A stretch of 5,073 nucleotides of DNA. It comes from Verrucomicrobia subdivision 6 bacterium BACL9 MAG-120507-bin52 (GTDB lineage: Bacteria > Verrucomicrobiota > Verrucomicrobiia > Methylacidiphilales > Verrucolacustridaceae). The position numbers and the translations under genes are program-made. The stretch covers positions 1-5,073 of the forward strand of contig LIBO01000094.1 of NCBI GenBank assembly GCA_001438005.1. The letters run 5' to 3'. Under the pieces are notes generated by a model, which saw nothing but the letters and a program-made list of their open reading frames with translations, ran no database searches and was not told where the DNA came from. Every line of letters starts with the position of its first letter. The first letter of the stretch is position 1. Positions 1 to 5,073 of this stretch are shown piece after piece.

Positions 1-1418
1 CTGATTCCAAGAAACCGCTCTACGTCATCCATTGTTTTGATGCTTGTGTCCAAGTACTCAATAAAGAAGGCAAGGCTCAACCCGAGAATTAGCCCTACCA
101 CCATGCTGAGAGCCAAATTGAGCTTAAGGTTGGGCTTCACGGGTCGAACTCCAGGCTCAGCACGATTCACCACTTGGACGGGCCTCGTTTCGATACGTGA
201 CTCTACCGACTGCTGACGATAGCGAGACGTTAGAACCTCAAGCAGTTGGCTCTGCGTTTCAAAGTCGCGCCGGGCCTCATTGTAAGGAGCAAGTCGGTCA
301 CTGCGATCCGCGCGAAGTTGCCCCCTCAACTCAGTGACCTCCTTCTCCATACTCTCAACACGCGCTTGAGCCACACTGAGATCAATGGAAAGCGCCCGAC
401 GAATTCCCGTAACCAGCTTATTCAATTGGTCTCGTCTCTCCGAGACCGCCTTTATCGCCGCTTGCATTTCAGGGTGCTTTTTCCCGTAACCCTGCTTTTG
501 CATGGAGGCCACCATTTGTAGCGCCTGCAAATACTGCTGCTTGGTCAAAGCGGTTGTACTGTCCTCCAGTTGGAGGGCGGGCAAGGTGGACTCCAGCTGC
601 TCGATCGTCAGGTCCGCGACCTTTTCGAGACGTACCTTTCTGGAAATCATGTCCGAACGGAGCTCACTTAAAGCCGTCTCTTTTCGTTGAATCTCCATAT
701 CGGAAAGCGTGGTCGATTGCACTTGGGCACTTGCCCCAGGCAGCTCATCGATCTTTAGATCGCGCCGCAATGTTTCAATCTTTGCCGCTGCCTCGTTGAC
801 TAACTTCTTCTGCTTTTGAACCTCGCCGTCCAGCACCTTTAGACCCGAATCGCTCCTGCTGGTGATTTCATTCCGCCGAAACTCCTCGTACGCGTCGGTA
901 ATTGTGTTGGCGTAAAGAGCTGCCTCCTCTGGGTTCGTGCTCTGGCATACCACCTCGATCAGCTTGGTATTTCGAAAAGGGCGAACCTCTAAAGTGTTTT
1001 TTCGAAAAATCATGAAGGCTTGGTCATCGTTGATCGAGCCTTCAGGTAAATCCATCGATTTACACAGGCGAGATGCCACCCCCAACTGCGTGATCACGGG
1101 GTAGAGGACTTTTTTGCTCTGAATTAACTCGAACTCGGTTTGAAAGAAAACAGGATCGAAACCTTCAAAAGAGTTTTGGAAAACCTGCAAATCACGGTTT
1201 TCTTTTTCCACCCGTAGCACCGCTGAGGATTCATAGATTTTGGGTTGAAGTTTAGTCACGACAAAGCCCGTGCTCATGACAAGAACGAGGATCGTTACCG
1301 ACGTGGGCCAACGATTTCGGATGACTCTCCACAAGTCATTGACGTGGAATGACGCCTCGCCCGCGTTGGCCGTCCCGGTCGCATAACCATACTGAGGCTT
1401 TGGGTAACTATCTTCCAT
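1..1418 (-). CDS. Wzz/GumC-type polysaccharide co-polymerase (chain-length determinant), 3' end outside window; may continue into a tyrosine kinase domain
   Basis: The frame is open from the ATG at 1418 to the left edge, 472 residues without a stop. After a cytoplasmic tail of about 36 residues, VNDLWRVIRNRWPT (27-39) leads into the first membrane helix (about 38-56). The Wzz domain follows: KIYESSAVLRVEKEN (60-74), an ELIQSKKVLYPVI segment (97-109) and TNPEEAALYANTI (161-173). Long coiled coils cover about 190-280 and 320-410, with QGYGKKHPEM (309-318) between them, typical of GumC-like proteins. The proline-rich RAEPGVRPVKPN (419-430) precedes the second helix (about 433-453), then EYLDTSIKTMDDVERFLGI (454-472), a classic cytoplasmic exit. 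The periplasmic part, about 375 residues, is larger than in O-antigen Wzz and fits exopolysaccharide/capsule types that set chain length and bridge the periplasm. In many such proteins a BY-kinase (Walker A, Tyr-rich tail) follows directly; here that part is not visible. Family call is firm. Confidence 0.93.
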   Translation of the reverse strand, partial: MEDSYPKPQYGYATGTANAGEASFHVNDLWRVIRNRWPTSVTILVLVMSTGFVVTKLQPKIYESSAVLRVEKENRDLQVFQNSFEGFDPVFFQTEFELIQSKKVLYPVITQLGVASRLCKSMDLPEGSINDDQAFMIFRKNTLEVRPFRNTKLIEVVCQSTNPEEAALYANTITDAYEEFRRNEITSRSDSGLKVLDGEVQKQKKLVNEAAAKIETLRRDLKIDELPGASAQVQSTTLSDMEIQRKETALSELRSDMISRKVRLEKVADLTIEQLESTLPALQLEDSTTALTKQQYLQALQMVASMQKQGYGKKHPEMQAAIKAVSERRDQLNKLVTGIRRALSIDLSVAQARVESMEKEVTELRGQLRADRSDRLAPYNEARRDFETQSQLLEVLTSRYRQQSVESRIETRPVQVVNRAEPGVRPVKPNLKLNLALSMVVGLILGLSLAFFIEYLDTSIKTMDDVERFLGI

Positions 1419-1454
1419 CTACCCCAAAATAAACCCCTTCCCCAACTTTCGCAA
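1419..1454 (-). promoter_or_regulatory. Short intercistronic leader with three GGGG runs, holds the ribosome binding site of the Wzz-like gene
   Basis: Between the barrel stop and the next ATG the minus strand contains GGGGAAGGGG (1443-1434) and a further GGGG (1425-1422) three bases before the start codon. The last run, or AAGGGG further up, must serve as the Shine-Dalgarno sequence, although neither has ideal spacing. An in-frame TAG directly precedes the ATG and so fixes the start. The 36-base gap leaves no room for a separate promoter and terminator, so the two genes are very likely co-transcribed. Confidence 0.5.
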
Positions 1455-2810
1455 TCAGTAGGTGCCTCTAACCCCTAAATAAACTTGATTTCGATTGTAA
1501 CTTCCTGAATTGGAGTTATTTACATCAAAGTAGGATTGGAAGGTGCTAAAGGTGTAACCAAGCTCGGCCGAAAGGTAGGGATAAAAGGCATAGGAAAATT
1601 TACAGTTATAGTTAACAACCGTTTGCTGGCCACTTCCCTGGTAACCACCATAAATCCGCAAGCTCTGCTCTTGATCGAATTGAGGGGTGTAAAGAGCCAA
1701 CTGAACGCTCAGGGTTTGAACCAACTTAAGTTTTTCGGTGAAGGAGTGATCGGAATTCAGTGTGAGGTTGTAGGACTCCGAATCGGAGGAGGTTGTTTGG
1801 GTAGACTGCTGAACTTGAATCGAAAAACCGGCCGACAAAGAGTTTTGCTGACCGTAACTCCAAGTCGAACTAAGTGAGACGAACGGATAAACATTAATTT
1901 CCTGTTCGCCGCTATTCAGGCCCCCAGCGCCAACATTTCGCGGGTTATCAGCCGTACCGAAATTATCATTGAGCTGGATCCCTGCCCGACCCGTGAAAAA
2001 CAAAGTAGGGAGAAAGGTATGATCTGCCCCCAGAGTAATGGCGAACTGCTGATTGTCCCGAAAGGTCTGGTCGCTGGTGTAGTCAAATAGCTGATAGTCG
2101 AGAGTGAACGTGCCAATTGTCTCGGGGGTGAGATCGAGACGAAACTGTTGGAAGGCCCCGTTGTTCATGTAGTTAGTTTGTGCATCACTACCCGATATGA
2201 TTGTGCCGGAGTTGCCAGCATAGGAGGCTGGGCCATCGGTGTTTAGCACCTGATTATTCCAACGGGTCACCATGGAAAGTCGGTCGGTCACGCGATAGTC
2301 CGCTTTAATCGTTCCCAGATTGATAATACTTCCGTTGACTTGTGTAACAGGAGCCAATCCAGCACCGAACTGAATCCCCCCAATCGGTTGCTCAAAGAAA
2401 TTGAAATTATCCGCGATCGTAATACTAAAACGTGGATCAAATGCGTAGGTATACTGGCCCGTAAAGGTCTGATTGTACTGGATGTCGTAGGACGAATTAA
2501 TGCTCGGAAAATAGATTCCCTGAAAATCGTACCGTGCCGACGCGTCCGCTTGCAGCCCCGTGTAATTATAACCAAGAGATGGGTTCACACTTGAGTAGGT
2601 GCTCGACTGAATATCTGAACTACTCTGATAAGATTGGGTTAATGGATTACTGTCGTAACCCTCCCGAATCGCCACCGTGGCCGTGAAAGGTTTGGCGCCC
2701 TGCTGCCCGGCTGAACCCTCAATCTGCGCAAAAACTCGAAATGATGAAATGGCTAAAAATACCCCGCTGATAAGAAGTCGAATTGGAAACTTGGTAGATG
2801 CAGCGGACAT
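1455..2810 (-). CDS. Outer-membrane beta-barrel protein, exopolysaccharide-associated BBP2 (putative beta-barrel porin 2) type
   Basis: The 451-residue protein begins with a signal peptide: basic N-region to R11, hydrophobic core at about 12-23, and a likely cleavage after VFA (26-28), before Gln29. The mature part opens with VAIREGYDSNPL (46-57), the GYDxNP motif typical of the BBP2 barrel family found in exopolysaccharide clusters. It then runs as alternating amphipathic strands rich in Tyr, Asn, Gln, Ser and Thr, with a single cysteine (C403). It ends in NQVYLGVRGTY, a last strand with a C-terminal aromatic residue as the barrel assembly machinery expects. I count room for roughly 16-20 strands, not a firm number. 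The start is fixed by an in-frame TAG two codons upstream; the ribosome binding site is weak. Lying 36 bases before a Wzz/GumC gene, it probably serves polysaccharide export or anchoring in the outer membrane. Alternatives are a general porin or a structural barrel. Barrel call firm, function inferred. Confidence 0.85.
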   Translation of the reverse strand: MSAASTKFPIRLLISGVFLAISSFRVFAQIEGSAGQQGAKPFTATVAIREGYDSNPLTQSYQSSSDIQSSTYSSVNPSLGYNYTGLQADASARYDFQGIYFPSINSSYDIQYNQTFTGQYTYAFDPRFSITIADNFNFFEQPIGGIQFGAGLAPVTQVNGSIINLGTIKADYRVTDRLSMVTRWNNQVLNTDGPASYAGNSGTIISGSDAQTNYMNNGAFQQFRLDLTPETIGTFTLDYQLFDYTSDQTFRDNQQFAITLGADHTFLPTLFFTGRAGIQLNDNFGTADNPRNVGAGGLNSGEQEINVYPFVSLSSTWSYGQQNSLSAGFSIQVQQSTQTTSSDSESYNLTLNSDHSFTEKLKLVQTLSVQLALYTPQFDQEQSLRIYGGYQGSGQQTVVNYNCKFSYAFYPYLSAELGYTFSTFQSYFDVNNSNSGSYNRNQVYLGVRGTY

Positions 2811-2886
2811 CCACTAAATGTTGTGCTTTGCATGACTTTTTCAATCAAAACACGCTATGGCTAGACTTAAAAATTCCAATAAATGG

Positions 2887-2899
2887 TAACAACTTGTTA
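2887..2899. repeat. 13-base perfect palindrome TAACAA-C-TTGTTA in the intergenic gap
   Basis: The plus strand reads TAACAACTTGTTA: two 6-base arms around a single central base. It sits about 77 bases upstream of the barrel gene start, immediately downstream of the weak hairpin's T-run. The position and symmetry would suit an operator bound by a dimeric regulator. It is short and in AT-rich sequence, so chance is possible. No second copy was noticed in the window. Confidence 0.35.
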
Positions 2900-2923
2900 A
2901 AAAATTAAGTCTTTAGAGCTTAA
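2899..2923 (-). terminator. Weak hairpin with T-run after the glycosyltransferase gene
   Basis: Starting 15 bases after the TAG stop, the minus strand reads TTAAG, a 9-base loop, CTTAA, then six T. The shape is that of an intrinsic terminator, but the stem has only five pairs with a single G-C, so it would be unstable. At most it is a leaky terminator giving partial read-through to the barrel gene; it may be chance in AT-rich DNA. Confidence 0.2.
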
Positions 2924-2938
2924 AACAATCACAAGCAA

Positions 2939-4681
2939 CTAGTTCCACCTTTTTTGAATAGAAAGGAGTAAATAGTCATTATTAGGTGGGAGACTTGTAA
3001 CAAAGGATTGTGGGAGGTCGGGTGGCTTCTGCCGTCGAATCACGTCCGCCCAAGCGCCCCACTCCGAATTTTCCTGCATCATTTGGCTATACATTTTCAC
3101 GTCCGAACTTGCGGGGGTAAAAAGGACGCTAAAAATGGGTGTCACTCGGTCGTGGATCTTGATTAAGTCGTCCCGAGTCGTAGGCACCCAAAGCGTCGGT
3201 TGGTTGGAATACCAAGCTTCCGCAGCCGGAAGATCGGATGCCTGAAACTCCTTCGGCTCAAACCATGAGCGCATAAACAAAAAAATCGGCGGGTACGTAG
3301 GTGGATAAGCAAAAGGCGCAGCGTTTGATCGTGCAAGTTGACTTAGGACAGGACCACTGGCAATCAGCGCTACGAGAACAACAAAGATTTTCCCAAGAAG
3401 ATCGACCTGTAAGTTCCACCGCTCCACCAATACAAAAAGACCCGCCGCTCCGTAGACTGAGGCCAAAGGGAGAAGCACCAAAAGTATAGGCGTCCCCGCT
3501 CCCGCCCCATCCCGCACAATAAAAGCCGTCGCCACCAGCAAACTGCCCGCCCCAGCTAACCAGAGAAGTTTTCCCGATGTGGCGGAAGTCCTACGAAACG
3601 AGTGCATGGCACTAAATAAGCCTAAGACCCCAGCAATTGCCGCGCCGCATAAAAGTGGCCCTTGCGAAACTAAATACGCGACTCCGCGAATGACTGACCC
3701 AAAAAGTCGTCGCCAAACATCCGTCTTCTCCAAATCAAAGGAATAAGTCCGCCAGACCATGCTTCCGGGATAGTAAGCCGAGTCTGAAATCAGGTAGGCC
3801 CAATTTAATCCCACCGGATTTCGCGTGGTCGACCAGAGCCAACCTAACCAACCCAAAAAAAGTAAAGTCGGTAGGCCGAAACCAAAAATGAGACCCACCT
3901 TTCCCCTTTGGAAGATGGCTACGCCACAACCCACCACGACCAAAGCAGGCCAAATATGAATCATCTGGATTAAAGGAGTTAGCCCAAGCGTAAAGCCCGC
4001 CAATCCGAACCACAGACCCCCACCTGTATGGATCTCCTCCGAATTGTCCTCCTTCGCTAACCCCCGATAAAAAAAATACCCGCTCCATGCGTAGAGCATA
4101 ATCAGGAGGCTTGTCGAACCTCCAGCAACCGCCTGGTTCCACAAAGCAGTACTTCCGAGGCAAAAAACTGCCGCCAAAATTCCTGATCCAGAATCAAACT
4201 GTCCTGCTGCCCAGAGATAGACCGCAAAAATCGTTAACGCCACGCAAAATAGATTCATCACTAACACGATATAGTCGGGCGGATATATTCTCATGTTTTT
4301 CACTTCGTCAGGCGAAACCGACATTGGGGCGAGACCGGAAATTTCCCCCAACCGGAAAGCCCCTGCCAAGATCAACGGATAGAGCGGAGGGCTCAAAGTT
4401 TCAGGAAACCGACTCACCTCCGGAGAATCGTTTCCGAACTGCGCCCGGACCTGCCACAAAGCCAGAGGCCGAATCAAAAGTGTGGTCAAACCCTGCCCTG
4501 TCGCAATTTGACGACCCTGTTGCGCTAAGTCCATCGCCTCGGGAGTCTTTAAGCCATTAAACTCACTAACCCCGATCCAGGCCACGAGCCCAAGAGTCAA
4601 CAAGACAAGGGCCACCTTTGTGATAAGACCTCTCAAAAACCCCTCTTCGATATTGTAGACTAGCTCCTGCAAAGAAGTCAT
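2939..4681 (-). CDS. Polytopic membrane protein, probable GT-C fold (family 39/ArnT-like) glycosyltransferase
   Basis: The 580-residue protein has a cytoplasmic N-terminus, a first membrane helix at about 18-38, then some 10-11 more hydrophobic segments up to about residue 447, and a soluble C-terminal part of about 130 residues. The first extracytoplasmic loop carries PEAMDLAQQGRQIATGQG (47-64) and then SPPLYPLILAG (97-107). This matches the layout of GT-C enzymes, where an acidic residue in the first loop is catalytic and a PPLYP-like stretch begins the next helix; E48 or D51 is the candidate acidic residue. Such enzymes move a sugar from a polyprenyl-phosphate donor to a lipid, glycan or protein acceptor on the periplasmic face. 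The tail holds ASDLPAAEAWYSNQPTLWVP (481-500), a pattern I associate with family-39-like proteins of PVC bacteria. The start is well fixed: an in-frame TAA lies four codons upstream, and the ATG overlaps the regulator's TGA. There is no strong Shine-Dalgarno sequence, in keeping with coupling. Substrate is unknown; it could also be a polymerase-like or non-catalytic membrane protein. Confidence 0.7.
   Translation of the reverse strand: MTSLQELVYNIEEGFLRGLITKVALVLLTLGLVAWIGVSEFNGLKTPEAMDLAQQGRQIATGQGLTTLLIRPLALWQVRAQFGNDSPEVSRFPETLSPPLYPLILAGAFRLGEISGLAPMSVSPDEVKNMRIYPPDYIVLVMNLFCVALTIFAVYLWAAGQFDSGSGILAAVFCLGSTALWNQAVAGGSTSLLIMLYAWSGYFFYRGLAKEDNSEEIHTGGGLWFGLAGFTLGLTPLIQMIHIWPALVVVGCGVAIFQRGKVGLIFGFGLPTLLFLGWLGWLWSTTRNPVGLNWAYLISDSAYYPGSMVWRTYSFDLEKTDVWRRLFGSVIRGVAYLVSQGPLLCGAAIAGVLGLFSAMHSFRRTSATSGKLLWLAGAGSLLVATAFIVRDGAGAGTPILLVLLPLASVYGAAGLFVLVERWNLQVDLLGKIFVVLVALIASGPVLSQLARSNAAPFAYPPTYPPIFLFMRSWFEPKEFQASDLPAAEAWYSNQPTLWVPTTRDDLIKIHDRVTPIFSVLFTPASSDVKMYSQMMQENSEWGAWADVIRRQKPPDLPQSFVTSLPPNNDYLLLSIQKRWN
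4678..4681 (-). other. ATGA stop/start overlap coupling regulator and glycosyltransferase genes
   Basis: On the minus strand the four bases ATGA contain both the start of the membrane glycosyltransferase gene and the TGA stop of the activator gene. The only purine-rich stretch upstream is AAGGG, about 12 bases before the ATG, which is a poor spacing for a ribosome binding site. Termination-reinitiation coupling is therefore the likely way the second gene is translated. This is an inference from the overlap. Confidence 0.85.
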
Positions 4682-5073
4682 TTTTTCACTTTACCCTTGT
4701 TCTCCAATACAGCCAGCTTGCGCTGTAAGGTTCGACGGCTAATTCCCAACTCCCTTGCCGCCGCCGAAACATTTTTTCCTGATTTTTTGTACGCCTCCTG
4801 CATTGCGGTGCTCTTGACTTCGTCGAGGCTCGAGATGCCTCCCTCTTTTCCACTGACAATGTCAGCTCTACCGTTGCGGACAGCGGAGGGAAGATCCTCA
4901 GGCTCAATCACCACTCCTTTCGCTAGCACCACTCCGTGCTCTACCGCCGTCCTCAGCTCCCGAATATTCCCCGGCCAGTGATATCTCAGCAGGCACTCCA
5001 TGCTGGCTGAACTAAAAGAGACCCCCGCCTTACCATTCTCTTGTCCATACTCTCGCCGAAACGCCTCGGCCAA
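4678..5073 (-). CDS. Sigma-54-dependent NtrC-family transcriptional activator, C-terminal part (5' end outside window)
   Basis: The 131 visible residues are the end of a bacterial enhancer-binding protein, which uses ATP hydrolysis to open promoters held by sigma-54 RNA polymerase. Residues about 33-41 read WPGNIRELR, the hallmark at the end of the sigma-54 AAA+ domain (the sensor II arginine region), followed by AVEHGVVLAKG and a PEDLP motif at 58-62, usual in this family. After a short linker, residues about 88-121 form a Fis-type helix-turn-helix (AAARELGISRRTLQRKL), which binds upstream activating sites. The chain ends in a lysine-rich tail. The reading frame is open to the right edge, so the true start, the Walker A/B and GAFTGA motifs, and any receiver, FHA or GAF domain lie outside. 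The leading TTG is an internal Leu codon, not a start. Its stop overlaps the start of the next gene (ATGA), which suggests co-transcription and translational coupling. The family call is secure; the signal sensed and the target promoters are unknown. Confidence 0.95.
   Translation of the reverse strand: MAEAFRREYGQENGKAGVSFSSASMECLLRYHWPGNIRELRTAVEHGVVLAKGVVIEPEDLPSAVRNGRADIVSGKEGGISSLDEVKSTAMQEAYKKSGKNVSAAARELGISRRTLQRKLAVLENKGKVKK

Larger units (their letters stand above)
2811..2938 (-). other. AT-rich intergenic gap, possible promoter/operator region for the barrel gene
   Basis: These 128 bases are about 30% G+C (39 G/C by count), much lower than the flanking genes, as expected of a regulatory spacer. 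They hold a weak hairpin with a T-run (2899-2923) and a 13-base palindrome (2887-2899), listed separately. A poor sigma-70-like pair can be drawn on the minus strand: TTGGAA (2879-2874) and TAGCGT (2857-2852), spaced 16 bases, which would start transcription some 35 bases before the barrel gene. It matches the consensus at only 4 and 3 of 6 positions. No GG-N10-GC sigma-54 element is visible. I cannot tell whether the barrel gene has its own promoter or is only read through from upstream. Confidence 0.45.

Noticed and set aside
449..468. Possible internal frameshift or break in the co-polymerase gene
   Set aside because: Translating the minus strand from 1418 to the edge gives one uninterrupted frame with continuous coiled-coil heptads, so the gene is intact as far as seen.
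246..799. Several plus-strand open frames (246-521, 502-690, 554-799)
   Set aside because: All lie antisense to the continuous Wzz/GumC coding sequence, which shows family motifs across this whole stretch.
1536..1877. A 113-codon plus-strand open frame opposite the barrel gene
   Set aside because: Contained in the barrel coding sequence, no domain or signal recognised; its glycine/leucine-rich product is explained by the antisense of the barrel's strand repeats.
2860..2880. Possible sigma-54 promoter (TTGG followed by TCTA) in the gap before the barrel gene
   Set aside because: The spacing is close, but the -12 element would read TC instead of GC and the -24 element lacks GGC; it does not meet the GG-N10-GC rule.
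3735..4163. A 142-codon minus-strand frame overlapping the glycosyltransferase gene in another frame
   Set aside because: Out-of-frame overlap with the 580-residue protein, which has coherent membrane segments throughout; no sign of a frameshift that would need it.
4111..4560. A 149-codon open frame on the plus strand, antisense to the glycosyltransferase gene
   Set aside because: It lies wholly within a well-supported membrane protein gene; its translation is rich in Pro, Arg and Ser with no recognisable motif, as expected of a shadow frame.

Overview
The window is one stretch of a minus-strand gene cluster for making and exporting a surface or extracellular polysaccharide. All four genes point the same way and fill almost the whole window; both end genes are cut by the window edges. 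Base composition is moderate (roughly half G+C by eye in the genes). The gene families and their style point to a Gram-negative bacterium: an outer-membrane barrel with a signal peptide, a sigma-54-type activator, and a GumC-like chain-length protein. The membrane glycosyltransferase type recalls Verrucomicrobiota or other PVC-group bacteria. That taxonomic placement is an impression from protein style, not a proof.

Reading in the direction of transcription (right to left): (1) 5073-4678 is the C-terminal end of a sigma-54-dependent, NtrC-family activator, with the end of the AAA+ domain and a Fis-type helix-turn-helix. (2) 4681-2939 is a 580-residue polytopic membrane protein that looks like a GT-C (family 39/ArnT-like) glycosyltransferase. 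It overlaps the regulator by 4 bases (ATGA). (3) 2938-2811 is a 128-base AT-rich gap (about 30% G+C) with a 13-base perfect palindrome and a weak hairpin plus T-run. (4) 2810-1455 is a 451-residue outer-membrane beta-barrel of the exopolysaccharide-associated BBP2 type. (5) 1454-1419 is a 36-base gap with three GGGG runs. (6) 1418-1 is a Wzz/GumC-type polysaccharide co-polymerase, 472 residues visible, running off the left edge where a tyrosine-kinase domain may or may not follow.

As a working model (inference), the membrane glycosyltransferase adds or transfers sugars from a lipid carrier on the periplasmic side, the co-polymerase sets chain length and spans the periplasm with coiled coils, and the barrel protein serves as an outer-membrane component of export. 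The activator at the head of the cluster may control it or related sigma-54 promoters elsewhere, but I found no convincing sigma-54 promoter inside the window. I see no mobile element, RNA gene, CRISPR array or clearly new system. The most useful leads are the barrel protein as a possible export channel, the palindrome in the gap, and the missing N-terminal and C-terminal parts of the edge genes.
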